Assembly: GCF_947499215.1 (NCBI RefSeq)
Contig: NZ_CANMNI010000002.1
Location: 1,054,001 to 1,118,000, forward strand
Source of the DNA: an uncultured Pontibacter sp.
GTDB taxonomy: Bacteria > Bacteroidota > Bacteroidia > Cytophagales > Hymenobacteraceae
DNA: 64,000 nt
Direction: 5' to 3'
Both the position numbers and the translations under genes were made by a program. Numbering within the stretch: the first letter of the stretch is position 1; the number at the start of each line of letters is the position of its first letter. Of the stretch, positions 35,867-44,643 are shown in pieces. The notes under the pieces are model-generated. The model saw only the letters and a program-made list of their open reading frames with translations. It was not told the DNA's origin and searched no databases.

Positions 35867-36542
35867 TACAGCCAAGACATACCTGCCTGCTATCCCTTTG
35901 CAACAGCGCCTGAAGCCCTATGCCTTTGCCGCAGCGCTGGGCGTGCTGGTCATTTTCCATGCCGTGGGTTTTTGGGGCTTGCTGTTCAGCGGAGAGCCTG
36001 AGAAGTTTCAGAGGCTCACGCCCATGAATCTGCTGCTCACCAATGCATTGCTCTTCGCCTTTCATATGCGCTGGAATGTAGCTTTTGTGTTGTTTGCTTT
36101 AGTGGTGATGTTCGCTGGGTTTTTTGCGGAAGTGGTGGGTGTGCATACCGGCCTGCTCTTCGGAGACTATGCCTATGGCGAATCTTTAGGTCTGAAATTC
36201 CTTGATGTGCCGCTGCTAATAGGGCTCAATTGGCTGATGCTCGTTTATACCACAGGGCATTTGATTAACTATACCTCCCTGCACTGGGTAGCCAAAGCCA
36301 TTGCGGCCGCGATGCTAATGGTGGGACTCGATTTTTTTATGGAACCTGTCGCCATGGAGTTTGACTTCTGGGACTGGCAGGGCGGGCATATCCCATGGTC
36401 AAACTATGCAGGCTGGCTTGGTCTGTCGATCTTGCTGCAGCTCTACTTCCAAAAGGCCCCCATTTTTAAAGAAAACAGGTTAGCGCCTTACGTATTTCTG
36501 GTGCAGGTGGCGTTTTTTGTGAGCCTTTGGACGCTGCTATAA
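35859..36542 (+). CDS. cruF: Carotenoid 1,2-hydratase, CruF-type
   Basis: A 227-residue membrane protein with six to seven predicted helices. Conserved polar phrases inside helices include GVHTGLLFGDYAYGE, VPLLIGLNWLMLVY, and GLDFFMEPVAMEFDFWDW, typical of CruF (DUF422). The enzyme adds water across the 1,2 bond of psi-end carotenoids, the step that pairs with CrtD desaturation. The start codon overlaps the last 8 bp of crtD, so translation is probably coupled. Together these two genes explain a red or orange pigment. It ends about 170 bp before the TetR gene. Confidence 0.9.
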   Translation: MPNTAKTYLPAIPLQQRLKPYAFAAALGVLVIFHAVGFWGLLFSGEPEKFQRLTPMNLLLTNALLFAFHMRWNVAFVLFALVVMFAGFFAEVVGVHTGLLFGDYAYGESLGLKFLDVPLLIGLNWLMLVYTTGHLINYTSLHWVAKAIAAAMLMVGLDFFMEPVAMEFDFWDWQGGHIPWSNYAGWLGLSILLQLYFQKAPIFKENRLAPYVFLVQVAFFVSLWTLL

Positions 36543-36709
36543 ATGTTTCCTAATCATAGCCATGCATTGTTGCAGTACGCTGCTTATTGTTATACCTTTG
36601 CCTGTTCGATTCAGAACACAGAAATAATCTTAAATATACATTACCGCTATATCTTCGTAAGGAGTACTAACAATTCACCTTGTAGAATTTTGATGCGTTA
36701 GCTTACCAC

Positions 36710-37318
36710 ATGACTTTCCTAGAAACCATATTAGATGAGCTCCTGCAAATTTTTAAGCGGGAAGGCATAGAGGCGAATTCAGATGAGGAGCTGATCAGGA
36801 AACTCGACATCCGGCAGTCGACTTTTCACGAACTATTCTTTAGCAGGGAGAATATGGTGAAACAGGTGATCCTGTATGATATTGAGGTGCAAAGTAAACA
36901 CCAAAGCGCTCTGTTAGCAAAAGCCACAAATCCTGTTGAGGAAATCATGATTTTGCTAAAGGACGGTATAAAAAATATACGGGAAATAAACCCTATTTAT
37001 ATCGCCGACTTACAGAAATATCCTGAGGCTTGGCAGATAAGCATGCAGAACGTGATTGATAACAACCAGCACGTGAATGCGGAGATCTTGAATAGAGGCA
37101 TCTTACAGGGCTACTTCCGTAGAGATATCAACCTGCAGCTTGTTACCAAGATCATTCTGGAGCAGTTCTTTATGATGATTAATCCAGTTTCGTTTCCGCC
37201 AGACAAGTATGACCTTTCGGAGGTGTTTCGTAGCATCTTTTTGTATTATGTGCGTGGCATCTGTACAGATCAGGGAGGCAAAATGGCTGAAGAATTCTTC
37301 TCTAGAAACACGATCTAA
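36710..37318 (+). CDS. TetR/AcrR-family transcriptional regulator
   Basis: A 202-residue protein of helical composition. The N-terminal helix-turn-helix is at about residues 22-45, with RKLDIRQSTFHELFFSRENM covering the recognition part. The helical ligand domain follows. The HTH is somewhat atypical for TetR: the usual GxxxxTFYxYF appears as DIRQSTFHELFFS. It follows the carotenoid pair, but the promoter-like TACCTTTG near 36,593 suggests a separate transcript. The target is not known. A remarkable hairpin terminator comes right after its stop. Confidence 0.85.
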   Translation: MTFLETILDELLQIFKREGIEANSDEELIRKLDIRQSTFHELFFSRENMVKQVILYDIEVQSKHQSALLAKATNPVEEIMILLKDGIKNIREINPIYIADLQKYPEAWQISMQNVIDNNQHVNAEILNRGILQGYFRRDINLQLVTKIILEQFFMMINPVSFPPDKYDLSEVFRSIFLYYVRGICTDQGGKMAEEFFSRNTI

Positions 37319-37329
37319 CAGCAATTCTA

Positions 37330-37386
37330 CACTGTAAAAAGGGCCGGCCCGCAGCTATAAACTGCGGGCCGGCCCTTTTTACAGTG
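37330..37386. terminator. Bidirectional terminator with a 25-bp perfect stem
   Basis: 37330-37354 pairs perfectly with 37362-37386 around a 7-nt loop (CTATAAA). The stem contains an inner GGGCCGGCCC GC block plus A- and T-tracts. It lies between the TetR gene and the convergent gene at 37401. Confidence 0.93.
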
Positions 37387-37400
37387 ACTAAAGCGCTGCC

Positions 37401-37643
37401 TTAGCTGATAGACACGCGCACCTTTTTGGTGTACTCACGGAGGGCCGTTTTAAAGTCCACTCCGTTGTCTTCCATATAGTTCAGAATCCAAGCGGCGGCT
37501 ATCACGTGCGTCAGCTGTTCGCCTTCGTCGTTGCCTTCCACCTCAATGGCTAGCGGTTGCTCTTCCATTAGGGCCTCTTCGGCTGCTACCAGCGCCTCCA
37601 GCGATTCGTTTTCTACCAGTTTCTTTATTGCGGGAATCTTCAT
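37401..37643 (-). CDS. Small acidic conserved protein, probably DUF6952
   Basis: An 80-residue acidic protein beginning MKIPAIKKLVENESLEALVA, with GEQLTHVIAAAWILNYMED in the middle. Sequence and position behind a thioredoxin gene match a family I know as DUF6952 in Bacteroidota; the number is from memory. It is mostly helical, has no cysteines and no export signal. It follows the thioredoxin gene by 5 bp in the same operon, which suggests a role with that thioredoxin (inference). Confidence 0.8.
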   Translation of the reverse strand: MKIPAIKKLVENESLEALVAAEEALMEEQPLAIEVEGNDEGEQLTHVIAAAWILNYMEDNGVDFKTALREYTKKVRVSIS

Positions 37644-37648
37644 GGTAT

Positions 37649-37969
37649 TTAGACAGTCAGTTTTGTGATAAGGTCACGTACGGCTTCCTCTTTGCTGGCG
37701 GCCACGGTGTCAACCAGTTTGCCGCTCTTGAATATGGCAAAGAAAGGAAGATTGGTAACGCCAGCCAGTTTGCGAGCCTCTGGGCTTGTCTCAGCGTTTA
37801 CGTCCACAAAAGCTACGTTGGCAAAAGTCTCGTCGTCTGACATGCGCTTGAACTTAGGCGAAAACAGACGGCAGCTGCCGCACCAGTCAGCGTAGTATTT
37901 CACCACCACGTTCTGGTTAGAGTTGAGTACATTATTGAAATCGTTATCGGTTGCTACAATTACAGCCAT
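37649..37969 (-). CDS. Thioredoxin-family protein
   Basis: A 106-residue cytosolic thioredoxin fold. The active site is YADWCGSCRLFSPKF, a CGSC pair instead of the canonical CGPC. The cis-Pro loop is VTNLPFFAIF. Thioredoxins keep cytosolic disulfides reduced; the Ser in the motif may shift the redox potential (inference). It is the first gene of a two-gene operon with the DUF6952-like gene. Upstream 37970-38116 is non-coding with one AGGTATA at 37999 and no clear -7 element. Confidence 0.92.
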   Translation of the reverse strand: MAVIVATDNDFNNVLNSNQNVVVKYYADWCGSCRLFSPKFKRMSDDETFANVAFVDVNAETSPEARKLAGVTNLPFFAIFKSGKLVDTVAASKEEAVRDLITKLTV

Positions 37970-38116
37970 GTTATCTTTCTTATAAGTTGAAACATCAGAT
38001 CAGGTATAGCCTAATCATACTGGGTGCAAAGTTAAAAGTTTCAGACCAAACATGCAGTGACGTTCGTCACCAAAGCGTGGTCGTTCGGGCCATAAACAAC
38101 TGCAAAGAGATAATGT

Positions 38117-38809
38117 TTAGCGTGGGCGGCGGCTTTTTTTGGGCTGGTCGTTGAGGTAGGCCACTAAGTCCGACTTGTCGAAAGTAAGTTGCCACACTCC
38201 CATTAGGTCACCTTTCTTGTAATTGATGGCTTGGTCATCGGGATACTTTTGCTTGATAATGGCATAGTCTGCCTCAGCGATGTCCTGACCCACGGTGCCG
38301 TGGCAGCGAAGGCAGCTTTCGTTTCTAAGATAGATCGGAGCGGTATACAGCAATTCCTCCTGATTGATCGCTTCTACTTTAGCGTTTCGCTCCTGCCCCT
38401 TGCTATACCTTGCCAATGCATCGTTTGCCAGTGCATCGGGCTTGTTTTTTGGGTTGCGTGGCTTCATGCTGATGCGGCGGGAAATGGCTCCAAACTTATC
38501 TTGTAAGGCCTCCACCTCTTCGTAATTCTCAGGCTGGCAGTAAGGCATGGCGGCGGCAACCCCACCCTGCTCTAAGTGCTCCACTAAGCGTGTGTCTTGC
38601 AGTCGCTGGGCTACCACCACTATGGAGTCGCCGTGCTTCAAGGCGGCGTTCAGGATGTCCTGTTGTGTAAGACGCTTGATCTTGTGGCGCTCCAGTTCTT
38701 GGGCGATTTCCTTGCCTCCTTCTATCGGTTTCACTTTCACGTCGCAGCCTGAAACTATAAAGGCGGTGGTAAGGGTTATAGTAGCGAGCAAAGAACGGGC
38801 TTTGAACAT
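38117..38809 (-). CDS. DUF3365 (Tll0287-like) heme-binding lipoprotein
   Basis: 230 residues from ATG 38809; the frame to 38866 adds residues of no clear use. The lipobox TAFIVSGC predicts a lipidated Cys. The C-terminal heme motif is CLRCHG (CxxCH), inside the DUF3365/Tll0287-like sensor fold with LYTAPIYLRNESCLRCHGTV. The protein is probably membrane-anchored in the periplasm and binds one c-type heme, sensing redox or a gas (inference). Divergent from prfA. No cytochrome biogenesis genes are visible nearby. Confidence 0.87.
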   Translation of the reverse strand: MFKARSLLATITLTTAFIVSGCDVKVKPIEGGKEIAQELERHKIKRLTQQDILNAALKHGDSIVVVAQRLQDTRLVEHLEQGGVAAAMPYCQPENYEEVEALQDKFGAISRRISMKPRNPKNKPDALANDALARYSKGQERNAKVEAINQEELLYTAPIYLRNESCLRCHGTVGQDIAEADYAIIKQKYPDDQAINYKKGDLMGVWQLTFDKSDLVAYLNDQPKKSRRPR

Positions 38810-38896
38810 CTTTCTAAACAAATTTGTAGTAGGATAAATCAGTAATATAACAGCTGTAACCAGCACTAATGTTTTATTACTTAAACGCCAATTTAG

Positions 38897-38904
38897 TATC
38901 TTTG
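38897..38904 (+). promoter_or_regulatory. -7 promoter element of prfA
   Basis: TATCTTTG, perfect TAnnTTTG, 23 nt upstream of the ATG at 38928. The GTTTTATT at 38871 is 21 bp upstream and is a weak -33. Confidence 0.65.
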
Positions 38905-38927
38905 CAGCTTAAAACCATAACAGAGCG

Positions 38928-40004
38928 ATGTTAGATAAATTAGAAGCCATTAATCACCGGTTTGAAGAGGTAAGCCAGCTGCTTATCCAGCCTGATGTGG
39001 CCAGCGACATGAAGAAGTTCAAATCGCTGAATAAAGAGTATAAGGACCTTGACAAGATAGTAGTAGAGTATAAGAAGTACCTCAACATCCTGAGCAACAT
39101 CGACAGCGCCAAGCAGGTGATCGCGACGGAAAAAGACGAGGACTTCCGTGAGATGGCCAAGGAGGAGCTGGACGAACTGCTTCCGCAGCGCGAGGAAATG
39201 GAAGAGTTGCTGAAGGAGCTGCTTATACCTAAAGATCCGAACGACAGCAAGGACATCATCATGGAGATCCGTGCCGGTGCCGGTGGCGACGAGGCTTCTA
39301 TCTTCGCCGGTGATCTGTACCGCATGTATACCCGCTTCGCTGAGAAGATGGGCTGGCGCACTGAACTGATCGATGCCACAGAAGGTACGTCAGGCGGTTA
39401 TAAAGAAATTATCGTAGGCATGTCGGGTGAGGACGTGTACGGCAAGCTCAAGTTTGAGTCGGGCGTACACCGTGTGCAGCGTGTGCCTGCCACCGAAACG
39501 CAGGGCCGTATCCATACCTCGGTTGCCTCAGTGGTAGTACTGCCAGAGGTAGAGGAATTCGACATCGACCTTGACATGAACGACATCCGCAAGGACCTGT
39601 TCTGTTCTTCAGGCCCGGGTGGTCAGTCGGTGAACACGACTTACTCAGCTGTTCGTCTGACGCACTTACCAACAGGTCTGGTGGCTCAGTGCCAGGACCA
39701 GAAGTCACAGCTCAAGAACTTCGATAAAGCCCTTGCCGTATTGCGCTCGCGTATTTATGAGCAGGAACTTGCCAAGAAACTGGAAGCCGAAGGTGCTCAG
39801 CGCAAGAGTATGGTGGGCAGCGGCGATCGCTCTGACAAGATCCGTACCTACAACTATCCACAGGGCCGTGTGACGGACCACCGCATTGGCTATACCGTGT
39901 ACAACCTGCCTAACGTAATGGACGGCGGTATTGAGGACTTTGTAGAGCAGCTGCGTATAGCCGAGAACTCTGAGCGTCTGAAAGAAGGTGCTACTGCGGA
40001 GTAA
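38928..40004 (+). CDS. prfA: Peptide chain release factor 1
   Basis: A 358-residue protein. The GGQ motif is at residues 231-233 ([13 protein letters not shown]), matching the usual position. The codon-recognition tripeptide PAT is at 187-189 (RVPATE), which marks RF1 and reading of UAA and UAG, not RF2. Function is termination of translation on the ribosome. Normal length and single gene. It has a well-formed -7 promoter element and a terminator at 40029-40069. Confidence 0.98.
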   Translation: MLDKLEAINHRFEEVSQLLIQPDVASDMKKFKSLNKEYKDLDKIVVEYKKYLNILSNIDSAKQVIATEKDEDFREMAKEELDELLPQREEMEELLKELLIPKDPNDSKDIIMEIRAGAGGDEASIFAGDLYRMYTRFAEKMGWRTELIDATEGTSGGYKEIIVGMSGEDVYGKLKFESGVHRVQRVPATETQGRIHTSVASVVVLPEVEEFDIDLDMNDIRKDLFCSSGPGGQSVNTTYSAVRLTHLPTGLVAQCQDQKSQLKNFDKALAVLRSRIYEQELAKKLEAEGAQRKSMVGSGDRSDKIRTYNYPQGRVTDHRIGYTVYNLPNVMDGGIEDFVEQLRIAENSERLKEGATAE

Positions 40005-40028
40005 TCTGCTTCCGTAAGATATATTTAG

Positions 40029-40069
40029 GAATGTGGTGCAGCCGAAAGCTGCGCTGCATTCCTTTTTTG
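40029..40069 (+). terminator. Rho-independent terminator after prfA
   Basis: A stem with G-U pairs from GAATG...GCAGC to GCTGC...CATTC around the loop CGAAA, followed by a T-tract. Confidence 0.75.
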
Positions 40070-40117
40070 TTTTATCTTGTTGAATGTTAGAGGCCAACCA
40101 TTCTGAGAAATTAGGGT

Positions 40118-40513
40118 ATGAAAAGCTTAATTTTATATGGTAGAGAAAGACTGAAGAATATAGGTAAAGCTGATAGTCTAATCAGGATAGGGTTATTCAT
40201 CATAGCTGGAGCTGTTGGGACTCATAAGTACGGCTTATATGCTACTGCAGTAATCATATTCATTTTATACGCTGCCATTACATTGTTTGAGATTGTTTTT
40301 TCGGGAAAGGAAATATTTAACTTGAACAACTTAAGAAAGATGAACTCAGTCGAACAGGGCAGACTCTTTTACCATTTCATTGCTTTAATTATTGTTCTTT
40401 GGGGTATGTTTTACTTCCAAAGTAGAACGGTGTATGTTCTTACGGCTGCGCTCACCATTGTCTTATGCTTTGCGACAGGTGTTGGTCTGCTTTCTACCAG
40501 ATTTAACAAATAG
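40118..40513 (+). CDS. Small integral membrane protein, unknown
   Basis: A 131-residue protein with four predicted transmembrane helices (for example LIRIGLFIIAGAVG, ATAVIIFILYAAITLFEIV, FIALIIVLWGMFYF). The N-terminal ~18 residues are basic and cytosolic in appearance. I recognise no family. It is 22 bp upstream of the lipoprotein gene that starts with TTG at 40536, so they may form a transcript. Codon use and AT content are slightly higher than the neighbours. Function unknown. Confidence 0.65.
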   Translation: MKSLILYGRERLKNIGKADSLIRIGLFIIAGAVGTHKYGLYATAVIIFILYAAITLFEIVFSGKEIFNLNNLRKMNSVEQGRLFYHFIALIIVLWGMFYFQSRTVYVLTAALTIVLCFATGVGLLSTRFNK

Positions 40514-40535
40514 AATAACAGATAATCTCAATACT

Positions 40536-41906
40536 TTGAAATACCTCCTCGCCATTCTGCCCCTGCTCTGCCTGCTGTCGATGGTCGGCTGCGAACCGAA
40601 GGACGAGGTCATCACGACTGATCCGGATGCCGTGTTGCGTTTCTCAGCGGACACAGTGCTTTTCGATACCGTGTTTGTGACGCAGGGAAGCGTAACGCGA
40701 CGACTCAAGGTATACAACACCAACCAAAAGGCTGTGCGCATCAGCAGCATCAATCTGGCGGGCGCAAACGCCTCTCCTTACAAACTCATCATCAATGGGG
40801 TCGAAAGTCCGGTAGTGAACGACTTGGAGTTGCGCGGACAGGACAGCCTGTATATTCTGGTAAGTGTCAACGTGAACCCAGCTGACCAGAACCTGCCTTT
40901 TTTGGTGGCAGACTCCATTCTGTTCCATACGAACGGTAGCCAACAAAACGTGAAACTGGTGGCGTATGGACAAGATGCCGTTTTTCACCGGAAGAGCGTA
41001 TTGGGCACCACCAAGTGGGCTGCCGGCAAGCCGCATGTGCTTCTCGATACCGTGTTGGTACGTGAAGGAGCCACACTGACAATAGAGAAAGGTGCTCAGG
41101 TATTTGCCAGCAACAAAGCGGTACTACTCGTTAACGGCACCTTACGGGTAGAAGGCACACCCGAAGAGCGGGTGAGGTTCTCTGGTTTGAGGCGTGAGCC
41201 GGCTTATGTGAACGCCCCGGGCCAGTGGGAAGGTATACGCATCCTCACTCGCAGCGAAAACAATGTCATCCGGTATGCCGACATCCGAAATACCATGTAC
41301 GGACTACGTATCGGCAACCCCGGTAAAGGTGGCACACTGTTGGAGGGCTGTGCTATACAATATGCTTTTCTCGACGGAATAGTGGCTTTTACATCAGACG
41401 TAAAGGTGGTGAATACGCTCATCCATAACTGCGGGCAGTATGGTTTCGGGGGACTTGGCGGCGGTAACTATGAAGTGCTATACTCTACTATTGTGAACTA
41501 CAGCAACCAGTTGCAGCGCGAAACGCCCGCTTTTGTAATAACTGATTACATACCCGGCACTGAGATTAAGAACCAGCCTACGCAGTTGCGGCTTGTCAAC
41601 TCCATCGTATACAGCGACGGGTCCAGTTATAAAAATGAGGTGCTGCTTGATGGCAGTATACAAGCTGAGATAGCCCACAATATCCTGCGGACAGAGGCGT
41701 ACAAGAATACGCTAGATGTAAACAGTAACCTGCTGAATGTAGACCCGAAATTCAAAGAGGTGCGTAAACAGAACTTCAGCCTAGATACGCTCTCTCCTGC
41801 CAGTGGCGCAGCCACTCCTTTACAAGGTATAAACAAAGACCTCAGAGGTATAAACCGCAGCACCACTAAGCCGGACATAGGCGCTTTCGAGCGAACGATC
41901 GATTAA
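40536..41906 (+). CDS. Lipoprotein with right-handed beta-helix repeats
   Basis: 456 residues from a TTG start at 40536. The lipobox is LSMVGC in LLCLLSMVGCEPKDEV. A beta-sandwich region (about residues 25-150, with FSADTVLFDTVFVTQGSVTR) is followed by a parallel beta-helix region of repeated turns such as NVIRYADIRNTMYGLRIGN, and a C-terminal choice-of-anchor Q end (DLRGINRSTTKPDIGAFER). The protein is likely outer-membrane or surface attached. Beta-helix proteins often bind or degrade polysaccharides, but no catalytic residues are clear. A longer frame to 40392 overlaps the upstream gene and is rejected. Confidence 0.82.
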   Translation: MKYLLAILPLLCLLSMVGCEPKDEVITTDPDAVLRFSADTVLFDTVFVTQGSVTRRLKVYNTNQKAVRISSINLAGANASPYKLIINGVESPVVNDLELRGQDSLYILVSVNVNPADQNLPFLVADSILFHTNGSQQNVKLVAYGQDAVFHRKSVLGTTKWAAGKPHVLLDTVLVREGATLTIEKGAQVFASNKAVLLVNGTLRVEGTPEERVRFSGLRREPAYVNAPGQWEGIRILTRSENNVIRYADIRNTMYGLRIGNPGKGGTLLEGCAIQYAFLDGIVAFTSDVKVVNTLIHNCGQYGFGGLGGGNYEVLYSTIVNYSNQLQRETPAFVITDYIPGTEIKNQPTQLRLVNSIVYSDGSSYKNEVLLDGSIQAEIAHNILRTEAYKNTLDVNSNLLNVDPKFKEVRKQNFSLDTLSPASGAATPLQGINKDLRGINRSTTKPDIGAFERTID

Positions 41907-41974
41907 ATAAATGAGCGAATAAGTAAATGTGAGTGAAAATCCAGCGGATGACAATTACAGTAAGATTGTCACGG

Positions 41975-41991
41975 CAATTATTCAATAATTG
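41975..41991. repeat. Perfect palindrome upstream of yjbQ
   Basis: CAATTATT-C-AATAATTG, 52 bp before the ATG at 42043. It could be an operator or a weak terminator of the lipoprotein gene. Confidence 0.5.
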
Positions 41992-42042
41992 GGAAAATGA
42001 ATTCACTCATGCACTCAATCACTCAGTCAAAATTAAACAGAT

Positions 42043-42468
42043 ATGTGGTTTCAGAAAGAAATACGCCTGCCGGCCGTGAAACGCGGCTTCCATTTGATCA
42101 CGGATCTGCTGATGGCGCAGCTGCCAGAACTGGAGAACTATAAAGTCGGTTTGGCGCATATCTTTATCAAGCATACTTCGGCAAGCCTTTGCATTAACGA
42201 GGATGCCGACCCCACTGTGCGACAGGACTTCGAAAGCCACTTTAACCACATGGTGCCCGAGAACGCCTCGTACTACCGCCATACCTTGGAGGGACCCGAC
42301 GATATGCCGGCTCACTTGAAAGCCGCTTTGCTCGGGAGTTCGGTGACAGTGCCCATCTCTAATAGGGAGTTTAATTTAGGCACTTGGCAAGGAGTATACC
42401 TATGCGAGCACCGCAACCACGCCTCTAAACGCACCGTGGTGGTTACCTTACAGGGCGAGGCATACTAA
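42043..42468 (+). CDS. yjbQ: YjbQ family protein (UPF0047)
   Basis: A 141-residue protein of the YjbQ family, previously called secondary thiamine-phosphate synthase. Motifs: HIFIKHTSASLCINEDADP and the late LGTWQGVYLCEHRNH. The family forms trimers with a conserved metal-binding site of His residues. E. coli YjbQ can replace ThiE weakly in thiamin phosphate synthesis, but the physiological role is open. Normal length, single gene between non-coding AT-rich DNA and a convergent metalloprotease. Confidence 0.92.
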   Translation: MWFQKEIRLPAVKRGFHLITDLLMAQLPELENYKVGLAHIFIKHTSASLCINEDADPTVRQDFESHFNHMVPENASYYRHTLEGPDDMPAHLKAALLGSSVTVPISNREFNLGTWQGVYLCEHRNHASKRTVVVTLQGEAY

Positions 42469-42492
42469 TCGGTGCCAATTAGAGCCATTCTG

Positions 42493-43986
42493 CTATTTTA
42501 CAATACTGATCTTTTGTACGGCGGTGCCGTTGGTGCTGGCTAAGCGCAGAATATACATGCCTGCCGGAAGCCCACGCACATCCAGCCGTACCACCCTGTC
42601 CTGCACCTGCTCGCTTAGCACAACCTGTCCGTAGCGGTTCAGCAGTTCCACGTGCTGTACCTGCTGTTTCGCGGCCTGCTCAATCGTAATGAAGCCGGAA
42701 GCAGGGTTCGGGTATACCCGCACATTATCCGAAGTCACATAGATGTACTTCTCCTTTTCCAAGGTATGGCTTGAGTTTGCGTTAGAAGTGGTAAGCGTGA
42801 CGCGGTACTTGCCCGGCCGGTCATACTTGACGGTTGGGTTTTGTTCGGTGGAAGTAGCCGGTATGCCTCCTTCGAAATACCACAGCCACGAAGTGGGTTT
42901 AAAACCGGCAAAGGAACCTTGGAACTGCACTTGATCGCCGGGTGCCAGCAGTGTGTCTTGCGGCTGTGCCACTTGAAAGCGTGAACGCAGCTCGCCTGTG
43001 CAGCCTGTAGAATTGTAAAGATAACTACGCGCCGATAGTAAAATCCCTTGCATGTAGGAGGCTTGGCCCTGTGTGAACAGGTTCATACAGGCATCATCGG
43101 CATAATCCATGTAATTTTGCCACATATTGCCATAAGGGCCGTTGTCGCAGGATATCTCTATGCCGCTGGGGCAGCCTTGGGTTTGAGTCTGCTGGTTTGG
43201 GGTATCGTCTATGCCATCAGAGTCGTTGCAGGTTAGCCCATTCCCCCATATGTGTTTGAGCCCTAGCCAATGGCCGACCTCGTGGGTGCCGGTGCGACCC
43301 ATATTATAATCCCCAAGACTGTTGTTAAACGGAGCGGCGCCTACTGTGCGGAAGTGCAGCACCACGCCGTCGCGCTCCGGGTTCACCCCGGGTGTCGAGG
43401 CATAACCGATGCTGGAAATACCGAGATTGCCGATCCATATGTTCAGGTACTGGGTCGGATCCCAAGCGTCTACACCTCCGTTGGCCGAGGATTTGATGTG
43501 ATCAGAGAAATAACTGAAGCTTTCTTTGCTTGTCTGGGTGCGGGTGATACCGGATGTCGGTTCGCCGTTTGGGTCCACAATGGCGAGGCAAAACTCAATG
43601 CGGGTATCCGCCGCAAAGGGGCGAAAATGCTCCGGTGTGTTCACGGTGTCGGCGTTGAGACGGCGGAAGTCATCGTTCAGCACAGCTAACTGAGACAGCA
43701 CTTGCGCGTTGCTGATGTTTTCGGCGCCCGCTCTGTACACCACATGAAAAACTACAGGTATGGTAATAGTGGCCTGCTGCAAAGCTTGGCCTAAAGAACG
43801 ATGGCGCATGGCCACCTGTGCCGCCTGCTGAGTTTTCAGGCTGCGCTCTTCAAAACTCGGATCCTGCCGTTTGAGGTATTCCATATAGGCATCTGTGCTA
43901 CAGCCGCGCCCCTGTTCTGCCGTTTGGCCATAAGCCAGTCGGGTAAAAGCAAGCAGCGAAAGGAGGAACAGGGTATAAATACGCAT
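42493..43986 (-). CDS. Secreted M43 (pappalysin-type) zinc metalloprotease with PKD and T9SS domains
   Basis: 497 residues from ATG 43986 (a GTG lies 6 bp further up). The signal peptide is MRIYTLFLLSLLAFTRLAYG. The zinc site is HEVGHWLGLKH (HExxHxxGxxH) and the Met-turn is NYMDYADDACM, both diagnostic of M43B pappalysin/cytophagalysin. A PKD domain follows (FEGGIPATSTEQNPTVKYD), and then a type A T9SS sorting domain starting VYPNPASGF. It is secreted and surface-retained or released, and cuts extracellular protein. Convergent with yjbQ. Base composition is like the housekeeping genes, unlike the AT-rich T9SS island. Confidence 0.95.
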   Translation of the reverse strand: MRIYTLFLLSLLAFTRLAYGQTAEQGRGCSTDAYMEYLKRQDPSFEERSLKTQQAAQVAMRHRSLGQALQQATITIPVVFHVVYRAGAENISNAQVLSQLAVLNDDFRRLNADTVNTPEHFRPFAADTRIEFCLAIVDPNGEPTSGITRTQTSKESFSYFSDHIKSSANGGVDAWDPTQYLNIWIGNLGISSIGYASTPGVNPERDGVVLHFRTVGAAPFNNSLGDYNMGRTGTHEVGHWLGLKHIWGNGLTCNDSDGIDDTPNQQTQTQGCPSGIEISCDNGPYGNMWQNYMDYADDACMNLFTQGQASYMQGILLSARSYLYNSTGCTGELRSRFQVAQPQDTLLAPGDQVQFQGSFAGFKPTSWLWYFEGGIPATSTEQNPTVKYDRPGKYRVTLTTSNANSSHTLEKEKYIYVTSDNVRVYPNPASGFITIEQAAKQQVQHVELLNRYGQVVLSEQVQDRVVRLDVRGLPAGMYILRLASTNGTAVQKISIVK

Positions 43987-44066
43987 ACACACAGATCAAT
44001 CGGACAATAGCCACTTGCATGTATAAAGCGCAAGGCTTGAGTGGCTTAGTGTAGCAATATACAAAT

Positions 44067-44642
44067 TTACAGGTTGGCGTCTATACGGTAGCGAAGCGAA
44101 TCTCCAAAAATGAGCTTCTGCACACCCTCTACCCGGTAGCCTGTTAAGTTGCCGGAGCCGGATTCGGCAGTTAAGGTGATGTTCCGCTTAGAATAGAAGA
44201 GCATATTTTCTTCCAGTACAATAGCTTCGAGGTGTTCAAGACGTTGGAAGGGGGAAACCGTAAGTTGCAGACGTTCTACCGGAGCGGCCGCTTCGGCATC
44301 TTTGGTAAAGATGCTCACGGTACTACCGTTAGGTAGGGTGTGGCGCTCTTCTCGGTAAAAATCACGCAGGGCGGGCCGGCTCAAATCCACTTCCTGAAAA
44401 ATAGCCAACTCCTTCTCCCAATCCACATCATCCATTTGGGTGGTTTCAGGCTGCTGACCTTTCGTGGTTACAGATTTGAGTACGGGTGGCTTCCGCTGCT
44501 GCAGGCGGGCTGTCTGCTCCTGCAGGTAGCCTGTCAGGTCATAGGCAGGCTCCGCCCCATTCGCAAGGCGTGGCGTTGGCCGCTCGCAGGCCGCAAAGCC
44601 CAACAAGAGAGCCAAAAATCCGATGATGCGAAGCCTGCCCAT
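44067..44642 (-). CDS. Lipoprotein of unknown function downstream of gpmI
   Basis: A 191-residue protein with a lipobox at LGFAAC after a short signal (MGRLRIIGFLALLLG). The rest is hydrophilic in the first third, then a beta-rich C-terminal domain (VERLQLTVSPFQRLEHLEAI, GYRVEGVQKLIFGDSLRY). I do not recognise it. Its ATG lies 1 bp past the gpmI stop, so it belongs to the same transcript. It ends about 80 bp from the start of the metalloprotease gene. Lipid-anchored periplasmic or outer-membrane location is likely. Confidence 0.75.
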   Translation of the reverse strand: MGRLRIIGFLALLLGFAACERPTPRLANGAEPAYDLTGYLQEQTARLQQRKPPVLKSVTTKGQQPETTQMDDVDWEKELAIFQEVDLSRPALRDFYREERHTLPNGSTVSIFTKDAEAAAPVERLQLTVSPFQRLEHLEAIVLEENMLFYSKRNITLTAESGSGNLTGYRVEGVQKLIFGDSLRYRIDANL

Positions 44643-44643
44643 T

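Noticed and set aside
40392-40535. N-terminal extension of the beta-helix lipoprotein
   Set aside because: It overlaps the preceding membrane gene in another frame, and the lipobox needs the TTG start at 40536.
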